From positions 1 through 7,473 of the forward strand of contig NZUD01000009.1 in assembly GCA_002697005.1 (NCBI GenBank): DNA of 7,473 bases. Reading direction: 5' to 3'. Each line of letters starts with the position of its first letter. The stretch's first letter is position 1. Both the position numbers and the translations under genes were made by a program. Source of the DNA: Chloroflexota bacterium. GTDB taxonomy: Bacteria > Chloroflexota > Dehalococcoidia > UBA3495. The notes under the pieces were generated by a model that had not been told where the DNA came from, ran no database searches, and saw only the letters and a list, made by a program, of their open reading frames with translations. Positions 1-6,627 of this stretch are shown here, one piece after another.

Positions 1-918
1 ATCGACGCCTACACCAAGATGTTTGAAGGGACGCTTGGAAGTCAGGTCGGCCTCAGCGAGGTAGGAGTCAGAATGATCCCTTTCGTTCTGACGGGTCTGG
101 CAGCGACGATTCCGGCCCGAGTCGGGCTGATCAATGTAGGAGGAGAGGGTCAGCTTTATATCGGGGCGTGGGCGGCAACCGGCGTAGCCCTTTACATAGG
201 GTTCGGCAACATTTGGATCATGCTGCCGGCCATGGCAGTAGCAGGCTTCATTGGCGGGGCATTGTGGGGCGGGATTGCCATCATGTTGCGGAATTGGCGG
301 AATGTTAACGAGGTGATTTCAACGCTGCTATCTAACTATGTGGCCATTCTGTTCGTCAATGTGTTTGTGTTTGGAGCCTGGAAAAACCCTACTGGATTTG
401 GCTATCCATATACGTCGGATTTCGCTACCGAAGCAGTGCTTCCAGCCATCGCAGGGACTCGATTCCATATAGGATTTTTATTGCCTATCTTGGCCATAGT
501 CGTAACGTACCTGTTCCTCAGCCGCACGCGATGGGGCGCAAATATGCGGGCGGTCGGTGGCAACCCGGACGCGGCTCGAAGGCGTGGCATACCTGTTTTG
601 CGTTATATCATCATAGCCATGTTGGTGGGCGGAGGGCTTGCTGGATTGGCTGGCATGAGCGAGGTATCCGGAATCCAACACCATCTGCGACCGGGTATTT
701 CTAATAGCCTGGGATTCATGGGCTTCCTATCTAGTTGGATGGCCGGACATAATCCCATTACTCTTATCGGGACTAGTTTCCTGATCGCAGTCATAGTGGT
801 AGGTGGCGACGTGCTGCAATTCAGCGGGAACCTACCATCAGCAGCGATGTTGATCCTCATCGGTCTGGTGCTGTTTTCCATACTGGGATTCCGCAAATTG
901 GATCGTAAGACCGAATGA
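1..918 (+). CDS. ABC importer permease, YufP/NupP-like (BMP-type system), 5' end cut by window
   Basis: Inner-membrane permease of a BMP-type ABC importer, the group that takes up nucleosides and other small nitrogenous solutes. The frame is open from base 1 and the family hallmarks begin almost at once. The true start is therefore probably left of the window, and the first in-frame ATG (19) is probably internal. The 305 visible residues are strongly hydrophobic, with about eight likely membrane spans. Family signatures are NVGGEGQ (residues about 45-51), NEVISTLLSNYVA (103-115), which is the cytoplasmic coupling region, and RAVGGNPDAA (183-192). The C-terminus is a short charged tail, RKLDRKTE. 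The stop overlaps the ATG of the next permease (ATGA, 915-918), implying translational coupling. Full-length relatives are about 350 residues, so perhaps 40-50 are missing. Family assignment is firm. The transported substrate is not shown by the sequence. Confidence 0.93.
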   Translation: MDAYTKMFEGTLGSQVGLSEVGVRMIPFVLTGLAATIPARVGLINVGGEGQLYIGAWAATGVALYIGFGNIWIMLPAMAVAGFIGGALWGGIAIMLRNWRNVNEVISTLLSNYVAILFVNVFVFGAWKNPTGFGYPYTSDFATEAVLPAIAGTRFHIGFLLPILAIVVTYLFLSRTRWGANMRAVGGNPDAARRRGIPVLRYIIIAMLVGGGLAGLAGMSEVSGIQHHLRPGISNSLGFMGFLSSWMAGHNPITLIGTSFLIAVIVVGGDVLQFSGNLPSAAMLILIGLVLFSILGFRKLDRKTE

Positions 919-1838
919 GTACTATATGGCTGGTCCTTAGCGGGACACTGACAGGGGCTGTTGGACCGGGAATATCGGTCTTGTACGCAACCTATGGAGA
1001 ATTGATAACCGAGCGGGCGGGTCGCATCAACCTGGGCACAGAAGGCTCCATGCTGATGGGCGCTTGTTTCGGGTTTATCGCAACTGTAGAGACTGGGTCT
1101 GCCTCGTTGGGCGTATTGGCTGGCATGGTTGCTGGAAGCGGATTAAGTCTGGTACTGGCCTACCTGGTCATCTACCGCGACACCAACCAGCTTGCTACTG
1201 GGTTTGCGCTTACTCTGTTTGGCGCCGGGATAACCGCCTACGCCGGGCGGGATTACGTAGACAGCATTATCGGCGGACTGAACCCCATCGCCATACCCTT
1301 GTTGTCGGACATTCCTGAGATTGGCAAAGCGTTGTTCCAGCAAGACATCTTGGCCTACATCGCTTACGCCTTGGGGCCGTTGTTATGGGTCTGTCTCTAT
1401 TACACAAGGCCAGGTCTAAGTCTTAGGGCTGTTGGCGAGAGCGTCGACGTTGCCTTTGCAGCCGGGAGGAATCCACAGGTGATACAGATCGCTGCCATCG
1501 CCATGGGAGGTGCTCTAGCAGGGTTAGGAGGGGCTCAGCTTTCCTTGGGATTGACTCACACGTGGTCCGAAGGGATGACGGTCGGCCGCGGGTTTGTTGC
1601 CGTGGGCTTGGTGATTTTTGGCATGTGGTCCCCGCTTCGGGCGATGATTGGAGCTCTCCTTTTTGGCGGCGCCATCGGACTGCAACTACAGCTTCAGACT
1701 GTTGGTGCGCCGGTTTCTCCATTCATATTGGACATGCTCCCATACGTGGTGATCTTACTGGTCATGGCTCTTTGGAGCCGCGCATCTGCCCGCGCGATGC
1801 CCGAAGGACTTAAGGGCGTATTGAGGGCAACCTCTTGA
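915..1838 (+). CDS. ABC importer permease, YufQ/NupQ-like, second membrane subunit
   Basis: Second permease of the same importer, expected to pair with the upstream permease as a heterodimeric channel in the inner membrane. It has 307 residues, normal for the YufQ side of the family, with about eight or nine predicted spans. The family signature ERAGRINLGTEGSMLMGA lies at residues 33-50. TRPGLSLRAVGES (164-176) is the coupling loop, and EGMTVGRGFVAV (219-230) and DMLPYVVILLVMALW (273-287) are typical of the C-terminal half. The ATG overlaps the upstream stop by 4 bp, which fixes the start and suggests coupled translation. The expected ATP-binding protein with two nucleotide-binding domains is not in this window. 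In comparable operons it commonly precedes the permeases. Nothing looks broken. Confidence 0.95.
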   Translation: MSTIWLVLSGTLTGAVGPGISVLYATYGELITERAGRINLGTEGSMLMGACFGFIATVETGSASLGVLAGMVAGSGLSLVLAYLVIYRDTNQLATGFALTLFGAGITAYAGRDYVDSIIGGLNPIAIPLLSDIPEIGKALFQQDILAYIAYALGPLLWVCLYYTRPGLSLRAVGESVDVAFAAGRNPQVIQIAAIAMGGALAGLGGAQLSLGLTHTWSEGMTVGRGFVAVGLVIFGMWSPLRAMIGALLFGGAIGLQLQLQTVGAPVSPFILDMLPYVVILLVMALWSRASARAMPEGLKGVLRATS

Positions 1839-1905
1839 TCGAACCGAGCATACCTAACCCACGAACGACATGGTGGTGAAGGGGTCTCTCCAGTCATGTT
1901 AGGCG

Positions 1906-1936
1906 TATATAAGGCTCACACGGGTTTCTGGATAAT
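1906..1936 (+). promoter_or_regulatory. A/T-rich patches in the 141-bp gap before the lipoprotein gene (weak promoter candidate)
   Basis: The gap 1839-1979 separates the permeases from their binding-protein gene. It contains TATATAAG (1906-1913) and TGGATAATC (1929-1937), either of which could serve as a -10-like element. No good TTGACA-like box lies 16-18 bp upstream of either. Short complementary segments CCTAAC (1853-1858) and GTTAGG (1898-1903) are too weak and too far apart to call a hairpin. The gap is large enough for an extra promoter to boost the binding protein, but the sequence does not prove one. Confidence 0.2.
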
Positions 1937-1966
1937 CACGGACAGTCAATCTGGTTCCAAAATAAC

Positions 1967-1972
1967 AGGAGG
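1967..1972 (+). promoter_or_regulatory. Shine-Dalgarno AGGAGG deciding the TTG start of the lipoprotein gene
   Basis: A perfect AGGAGG lies 7 nt before an in-frame TTG at 1980. The upstream in-frame ATG at 1896 has no comparable site and would add 28 residues before a normal lipoprotein signal peptide. This site therefore selects the TTG start. Confidence 0.85.
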
Positions 1973-1979
1973 AAAAGGT

Positions 1980-3326
1980 TTGTATAACCGGATCAAGCAA
2001 CTATCCAATGGGATCCAAAGGATTTGGATCGGCGTTTTCTTGCTCATGGCCATAGTGGCCTTGGCAGCCTGCGGTAGCGATGACACGCCGGCATCTCCAG
2101 CTGCCACCAGCGCTCCGGCAGCTCCTGCTGCCACCAGCGCTCCGGCATCTCCATCCAACACTGGCGGCGGATCGTCGGACGGCATTACGGCTACCAACCC
2201 TTCGTCTGACGCCCTGGCTGGAGGTTCTACCGAAATTTTCCTAAAGGGGTTCGAAGATGCCAACGCTAGCAGTAAATTCAGGTCTACGTCTGAATTCGCC
2301 GCAGCTGCAAAGCCCCGGGCTGCTGGTGAGAAGATCAAGATAGGTTTCATCTTTGTCGGCTCCCAGAAGGACCTGGGCTACAATCAGGCCGCCGCCGAAG
2401 GCAGTCAGTATCTGGAAGCCGTCTTTGACGACGTTGAGATACTTCGTTCAGAGAACATCCCGGAAACCGCCGACGTTCAGGCGGTCGAAGAGCAGATGAT
2501 TCGGGCTGGCGCCGAGATCATATTTGCCACCAGTTACGGATACTCAGGCCCTACCAAAGAAATAATCGCCAAACATCCCGACGTCATGTTCCTGCACATG
2601 GGAGATGTTGAGAGCCACGAGAACTACGGCACTTTCTTCGGCAATATCTGGCAGCTGGAGTACGCGGCTGGTCAGGTGGCAGGCCACACTTCAAAGTCTG
2701 GAAAGCTGGGATTCATCGCGGCGTTCCCTATCCCTCAGACGTTGCTGAATGTGAACGCTTTTCACCTTGGCGCCCGATCAGTTGATCCGGATATCGAGAC
2801 CACCTTTGTGTTGACTAACGACTGGTGCGACCCGGCCAAGCAGGCCACGGCCGTGCAGGCCATGATTGACGCCGGCGTGGACGTACTGACACAGCACCAG
2901 GACTGCACTAAGACTATCGTAGAAGCGGCGGAAAGAGCCGGCATATACGTTTCTGGTTACCACCAGGACGCCAGCCCCGCCGCCCCTAACGCCTGGCTCA
3001 CCGGTGCTGCTTGGAACTGGGGCCCGGTCTATGCAGAAATCGTCGCTGAGATCAGGAAGGGTACGTACAAGAGCTCGGTCATGTTCCAGGGGCTTGACGC
3101 TGGTTGGGTAAAACTGTCTCCTTTCGGTGCGTTCCTTCCTGATGATGTGAAACAGAGCACCTTGGACACTGTGGAGTCCTTGAGGACCGGCGGATTCCAG
3201 CCATTCACCGGCCCCATCAAAGACCAAGATGGAGTGGTTCAGATCGCCGACGGCGTTGTCCCGACAGACCCCGAACTACAAGGTATCGGCTTCTTGTTGG
3301 AAGGCATAACCGGCCGTACCAACTAA
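1980..3326 (+). CDS. BMP/PnrA-family solute-binding lipoprotein of the ABC importer
   Basis: Extracytoplasmic solute receptor (BMP domain, PF02608 type), expected to be lipid-anchored outside the membrane and to deliver ligand to the two upstream permeases. I start it at TTG 1980 because of the AGGAGG 7 nt upstream. This gives 448 residues with a textbook signal: basic YNRIKQ, a hydrophobic core IGVFLLMAIVALAAC, and the lipobox LAAC with Cys31. A low-complexity linker of about 85 residues follows, longer than usual, and the BMP domain begins near residue 119 (KIKIGFIFVGSQKDLGYNQ). Family landmarks include AEIIFATSYGYSGP, YGTFFGNIWQLEYAAGQVAG, KLGFIAAFPIPQTLLNVNAFHLGAR, DWCDPAKQ and WNWGPVY. 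The subtype resembles the GDLGW/NSWFDP group rather than classic PnrA. The only cysteines beyond the lipidated one are Cys283 and Cys309, both in pocket-region motifs. The ligand is unknown; context suggests a ureide or similar nitrogen compound. Confidence 0.94.
   Translation: MYNRIKQLSNGIQRIWIGVFLLMAIVALAACGSDDTPASPAATSAPAAPAATSAPASPSNTGGGSSDGITATNPSSDALAGGSTEIFLKGFEDANASSKFRSTSEFAAAAKPRAAGEKIKIGFIFVGSQKDLGYNQAAAEGSQYLEAVFDDVEILRSENIPETADVQAVEEQMIRAGAEIIFATSYGYSGPTKEIIAKHPDVMFLHMGDVESHENYGTFFGNIWQLEYAAGQVAGHTSKSGKLGFIAAFPIPQTLLNVNAFHLGARSVDPDIETTFVLTNDWCDPAKQATAVQAMIDAGVDVLTQHQDCTKTIVEAAERAGIYVSGYHQDASPAAPNAWLTGAAWNWGPVYAEIVAEIRKGTYKSSVMFQGLDAGWVKLSPFGAFLPDDVKQSTLDTVESLRTGGFQPFTGPIKDQDGVVQIADGVVPTDPELQGIGFLLEGITGRTN
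2088..2156 (+). repeat. About 2.5 tandem copies of a 27-bp unit in the lipoprotein linker
   Basis: Units start at 2088, 2115 and 2142 (the last is partial). A 21-bp core is identical at 2100-2120 and 2127-2147. Each unit encodes nine residues of the Pro-Ala-Ser/Ala-Pro-Ala-Ala-Thr-Ser-Ala type. The repeat lies directly after the lipidated Cys and lengthens the flexible tether. In-frame repeats like this can vary in copy number between strains. Confidence 0.85.
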
Positions 3327-3358
3327 TTTCTCTGGCATAATCACGCAACAGAGTTTCA

Positions 3359-3397
3359 ATCTGAGGCAGGTCTGGGCGTTACGGACTTGCCTCAGAT
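3359..3397 (+). promoter_or_regulatory. Strong intercistronic hairpin (16-bp stem, 7-nt loop)
   Basis: The arms are ATCTGAGGCAGGTCTG (3359-3374) and CGGACTTGCCTCAGAT (3382-3397), with loop GGCGTTA. The outer 10 bp are perfectly complementary. The inner six continue with two G-U wobbles in RNA. It sits in the 87-bp gap between the lipoprotein and the hydrolase gene and ends 3 nt before the hydrolase Shine-Dalgarno. No T-run follows on either strand, so it does not look like a classic intrinsic terminator. Likely roles are a 3'-end stabiliser for the abundant binding-protein message, an RNA-processing site, or control of downstream translation. An operator is also possible, since the outer arms form an inverted repeat in DNA. 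Confidence 0.75.
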
Positions 3398-3400
3398 GCT

Positions 3401-3406
3401 GAGGAG
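3401..3406 (+). promoter_or_regulatory. Shine-Dalgarno GAGGAG deciding the GTG start of the hydrolase gene
   Basis: GAGGAG lies 7 nt before GTG 3414. The alternative in-frame starts, TTG 3387 and ATG 3396, both fall inside the hairpin's right arm and have no Shine-Dalgarno. The site therefore favours GTG. Confidence 0.75.
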
Positions 3407-3413
3407 TACACCC

Positions 3414-4106
3414 GTGGGAAATACAGTCACCGCTGACCCGTATGAGTGGCCGTACGACGGCGATATAGACCCCAGGAAGACGGCCCTTCTCCTCATAGAC
3501 TGGCAGCACGATTTCTGCGGGCCCGGCGGCTACGTGGACACTATGGGATATGACATCTCCATGACCAGAAGAGGAGTTGAACCGACCCGAAATGTCCTTG
3601 AGGCTTGCCGTAGCATCGCTGACTTCAATATCGTGCACACCAGAGAAGGCCACAAATCCGACCTCTCGGACTGCCCGCCCAATAAGCTGTGGCGGTCCAA
3701 GCAGATCGGTGCTGGAATCGGAGATGATGGTCCTTGCGGCAGGATATTAGTGAGAGGGGAACCTGGTTGGGAGATCATCGAAGAACTTGCCCCACTGGAC
3801 GATGAACCGGTGATCGACAAACCAACTAAAGGCGCTTTCACTGCCACGGATCTGGACTTGGTATTGCGGAACTGGGGAGTCACGCACATCGTTTTCACAG
3901 GTATCACCACCGATGTCTGTGTCCATACGACTATGCGTGAAGCTAACGACCGTGGTTATGAGTGCCTGTTATTGGAAGACTGCACCGGCGCCACGGATGA
4001 GGGTAATTATCTCGCTGCTCTCCATATGATAAAGATGCAGGGCGGTGTGTTCGGCGCAGTGTCCAACTCGGCAGAATTTCTGAAGGCCATCGGGCCTTTG
4101 CTCTAA
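3414..4106 (+). CDS. biuH: Isochorismatase-family cysteine hydrolase, biuret amidohydrolase-like
   Basis: Cytoplasmic cysteine amidohydrolase of the isochorismatase fold. With the GTG 3414 start it has 230 residues, the usual family size. The catalytic triad is visible: Asp33 in DWQHDFC, Lys136 in VIDKPTKG, and nucleophile Cys169 in TGITTDVCV. Many stretches match what I recall of rhizobial biuret hydrolase Biu[11 protein letters not shown] near the N-terminus, [14 protein letters not shown] (34-47), [30 protein letters not shown] (93-112), [28 protein letters not shown] (172-190) and [14 protein letters not shown] (207-220). Gln209 has the same spacing from the nucleophile as the active-site Gln reported in BiuH. 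The expected reaction is biuret plus water to allophanate plus ammonia. The family also includes N-carbamoylsarcosine and ureidoacrylate hydrolases, so another carbamoylated substrate is possible. The amidase gene follows after 14 nt, indicating co-transcription. Confidence 0.9.
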   Translation: MGNTVTADPYEWPYDGDIDPRKTALLLIDWQHDFCGPGGYVDTMGYDISMTRRGVEPTRNVLEACRSIADFNIVHTREGHKSDLSDCPPNKLWRSKQIGAGIGDDGPCGRILVRGEPGWEIIEELAPLDDEPVIDKPTKGAFTATDLDLVLRNWGVTHIVFTGITTDVCVHTTMREANDRGYECLLLEDCTGATDEGNYLAALHMIKMQGGVFGAVSNSAEFLKAIGPLL

Positions 4107-4120
4107 CGCATATTTCTAAA

Positions 4121-5650
4121 ATGGTCCCTACCTGGAGGCCCATGGATACCCGTTCAAGTTTCCGGCAGGCGGTCCAAGACGCCCAGGCATACAATTCTGA
4201 CTCGGTTGCCCGCCGACCGGCATTCATCTCAAGTGTCGACCGCATGATAAAGAAACAGCGGCGCAACGTCCGAGCATTGCCACCAGCGACCCAAACGACC
4301 CGCCGCGGTCCAGTGTCTGAAGCAGGGCGCCTCATGGCTGAGGGAAAAACGTCCGCGGTCGAACAGATCCAACGGGCTTTGGAAGTTATAAACCGCCTTC
4401 AGCCAGAGTTGAACGCCTTCGCGTATGTCGACTCTGAGGACTCATTGCTGGAACAAGCACAGGCATTGGACGCTGAAAAGGCGGCAGGCGAGATCAGAAG
4501 TCCGCTCCATGGGATTCCTATCTCCATCAAAGACGTCATCCATGTCAAAGGTATGCCCACCAGCTCCGGATCCCGGGTGATGGAAGGGTTCATGCCGGAT
4601 GATGATGCCACGGCAGTGCGACTTCTGCGGAAAGCAGGGGCGCTGATCGTCGGCAAGGCCCATACCCATGAGTTTGCGCTGGGCGTCACCACGCCCCAGA
4701 GCCGAAACCCGTGGGATTCCAGCCGTGATCCGGGCGGCTCCAGCGGAGGATCGGCCATCTCAGTCATCACTGGAATGAGCCTCCTGAGCGTAGGGACGGA
4801 CACCAGGGCTTCGATCAGAGTCCCGGCATCCCTGTGCGGCACCTTGGGCTACAAGCCGACCTATGGCCTAGCATCTACGGATGGGATAGTCACCTTATCT
4901 TGGAGCATGGATCACACCGGTCTGATGGGCAGCACTAGCGAAGACGTCGCCATCTTGATGAACGCCTTGCAGGGTGTTGATCCCGCCGACCCCGGTACGC
5001 TTGACCGCGCCAATGATGATTACACTGGTTATCTGTTCAAAGACGTTAAAGGATTTAGAGTTGGGCTGGTTGTGGAAGCTCTTGATGGGGCTGACCCGGA
5101 AACGCTGCGGGTATTCGGCGAGTTTGTTGAGACCCTCAAGTCGTTGGGCGTCGAGGTAGTAGAAACCAAAGCGCCGTCGGCAGACGACTTCCGTTTGTGC
5201 AACAACCTAGGTCTGATAATCAGCCGGGTTGAAGCCGCAGCCTACCACACTGCATTCCCAGATGCTGGGTCCAAGTACATTACCCAGGTGTTTGAGCAAT
5301 TGGACGAAGCGGCGCAGGTTAAAGCTGTTGATTACATAAACGCCCAGCGGTACCGGTCCGAGTTTCGGGAACGGATGCTGGACGAGTTGGAGGACTTCGA
5401 CGCTTTCATCATGCCAACAACACTGGTGCCGGCAGTTAAAGCTGAGGACACCGAGCAATACCTGACCATCCTTTCTAGAAACTGTATTCCTTGGAGTATG
5501 ATTGGCTTTCCTACCCTGTCAGCGCCGGCTGGTTTGACTTCCGGCGGTCTCCCGGTGGGGGCGCAATTCGTATCGGCGCCTTTCGACGACGGGATAATTC
5601 TAGCGCTGGCGTCAGCCCTGGAATCAGCAACGGAGCAGCAGCGGCCCTAG
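4121..5650 (+). CDS. Amidase-signature family hydrolase
   Basis: Serine amidohydrolase of the amidase-signature family (the GatA, AtzE, HpxY and FAAH superfamily), probably cytoplasmic. The Ser-cisSer-Lys triad is complete: Lys137 in GIPISIKDVIH, Ser207 in DPGGSSGGS, and nucleophile Ser231 in GTDTRASIRVPAS. The usual Gly-Gly before the nucleophile is Arg229-Ala230, which changes the oxyanion-hole segment. The domain begins near residue 64 (PVSEAGRLMAEGKTSAVEQ) and ends with the normal FPTLSAPAGLTSGGLPVGAQFV. Residues 1-60 are a basic extension with no match I recognise, and the start is uncertain. ATG 4121 has no Shine-Dalgarno, ATG 4142 has GGAGG only 3 nt away, and ATG 4244 gives a more usual 468 residues. 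At about 509 residues it lacks the C-terminal domain of full allophanate hydrolase (AtzF). An AtzE- or HpxY-like role on a carbamoyl or oxamate-type amide fits the context but is inference. Confidence 0.92.
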   Translation: MVPTWRPMDTRSSFRQAVQDAQAYNSDSVARRPAFISSVDRMIKKQRRNVRALPPATQTTRRGPVSEAGRLMAEGKTSAVEQIQRALEVINRLQPELNAFAYVDSEDSLLEQAQALDAEKAAGEIRSPLHGIPISIKDVIHVKGMPTSSGSRVMEGFMPDDDATAVRLLRKAGALIVGKAHTHEFALGVTTPQSRNPWDSSRDPGGSSGGSAISVITGMSLLSVGTDTRASIRVPASLCGTLGYKPTYGLASTDGIVTLSWSMDHTGLMGSTSEDVAILMNALQGVDPADPGTLDRANDDYTGYLFKDVKGFRVGLVVEALDGADPETLRVFGEFVETLKSLGVEVVETKAPSADDFRLCNNLGLIISRVEAAAYHTAFPDAGSKYITQVFEQLDEAAQVKAVDYINAQRYRSEFRERMLDELEDFDAFIMPTTLVPAVKAEDTEQYLTILSRNCIPWSMIGFPTLSAPAGLTSGGLPVGAQFVSAPFDDGIILALASALESATEQQRP

Positions 5651-5664
5651 CGGTACGCCTTCCC

Positions 5665-6627
5665 ATGAGCATGTTACCCGGAGTGGATACTGACCTCGGC
5701 ATCGGACGTTGTCCTGCCATAAGTCTGATCGGTTCCAAGGCCAACCGGATCTTGAGTGCGCCAGGGTTCTCCGGAGAGGTTATCTCGGCCGGAAGCCGTG
5801 CAGTGTACATAGAGACCGTTGACGGCGAGATACTGGCCGCCTGCAGGCCTGACCAGCACCCACACCCACGGTCGTTTCTAACGGACTTTGATTTAGCGGG
5901 ATTAGAAATTGGCCTCAGTGTCTGGTTCGAAGCAAGTGAGCTACGCTTCGGTAACGGCGCATGCGTTGGCTTGTCGGAATCACAGGTTTGGAACCCGCGA
6001 CTGCTGCTGCAAGACTCGACTTCCCTGTCTCTGGCAGTGTTGCGGACTAGATGGGATGCCCTGACTCAAGCGTCGATTGCATTCCACCAAGGCGATAACC
6101 TCGGACTGGCGGTCCCGTTGCTTACCAATAAACTCGATGCCCTGGAGATGAACTGCACTTCTCCTTTGGTCGCCGCCGGACTAACTCAGGTCGAAAAACT
6201 GATCCCGCACTGCCGACGTGGAGATTTGAGTGGCACTCTGATGATGGCGGAAAACCTGATTGGCCTGGGGCACGGTCTGACGCCTTCGGGCGACGATTTT
6301 GTCGGCGGGTTGGTGTTCATGTACCGCCAGATAGAAGCAGCCTATCCAACATCAGGCTTGTGGGAAGGCGGCGATGTACCAGCGTTGCTAAAGAGTTCCA
6401 AGCGAATGACATCTCGAATCAGCCACACATTACTCGCCGACTTGGTGGAAGGTCAAAGTCATGCACCTCTCCACGACTTGGTCAATGATCTTTTTTCTGA
6501 CAGTAGGACATTCGCGGCTGAAGATCACGTTCGATCAGTCTCTTCGATCGGCCACAGCTCGGGCTGGGATATGCTGACGGGAATGTTGGCCGGATTGCTC
6601 CCGGTAACCAATCGGGATGAAGACTAA
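5665..6627 (+). CDS. allH: DUF2877 protein, AllH-like subunit of oxamate carbamoyltransferase
   Basis: Member of DUF2877, the family of E. coli AllH (YlbF). AllH works with AllF (FdrA) and AllG (YlbE) as oxamate carbamoyltransferase, which splits oxalurate with phosphate into oxamate and carbamoyl phosphate. With ATG 5665 the protein has 320 residues. It carries the family motif LIGLGHGLTPSGDDFVGG (198-215) and a conserved C-terminal GHSSGWDMLTGMLAGLLP (296-313). There is no signal peptide or convincing membrane span. The frame stays open upstream to ATG 5491, but that start would overlap the amidase by 160 bp with non-homologous sequence. ATG 5665 or 5671, 14-20 nt after the amidase stop, is preferred. 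No strong Shine-Dalgarno is visible, so translation may be coupled to the amidase. Its 3' end overlaps the DUF1116 gene by 11 bp. Family is clear; the enzymatic role rests on E. coli work and on context. Confidence 0.85.
   Translation: MSMLPGVDTDLGIGRCPAISLIGSKANRILSAPGFSGEVISAGSRAVYIETVDGEILAACRPDQHPHPRSFLTDFDLAGLEIGLSVWFEASELRFGNGACVGLSESQVWNPRLLLQDSTSLSLAVLRTRWDALTQASIAFHQGDNLGLAVPLLTNKLDALEMNCTSPLVAAGLTQVEKLIPHCRRGDLSGTLMMAENLIGLGHGLTPSGDDFVGGLVFMYRQIEAAYPTSGLWEGGDVPALLKSSKRMTSRISHTLLADLVEGQSHAPLHDLVNDLFSDSRTFAAEDHVRSVSSIGHSSGWDMLTGMLAGLLPVTNRDED

Noticed and set aside
402..896. Minus-strand open frames opposite the first permease
   Set aside because: They lie antisense to a clear permease and show no recognisable motif.
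1423..2350. Minus-strand frames opposite the second permease and the lipoprotein start (for example 1423-1722 and 1946-2350)
   Set aside because: Low-complexity antisense translations, including the mirror of the Ala/Pro linker, with no domain signal.
2778..3227. 149-residue minus-strand frame opposite the BMP domain
   Set aside because: The + strand encodes continuous BMP-family motifs here, while the antisense product has no family features.
3359..3397. Hairpin as a rho-independent terminator
   Set aside because: The stem is strong, but no T-run follows on the + strand or, read the other way, on the - strand.
5491..5664. Upstream extension of the DUF2877 frame to ATG 5491
   Set aside because: It would overlap the conserved C-terminus of the amidase by 160 bp, and the extra 58 residues are low-complexity out-of-frame sequence.
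5674..5865. Short minus-strand frame near the start of the DUF2877 gene
   Set aside because: No start signal or motif, and it lies opposite a well-supported gene.
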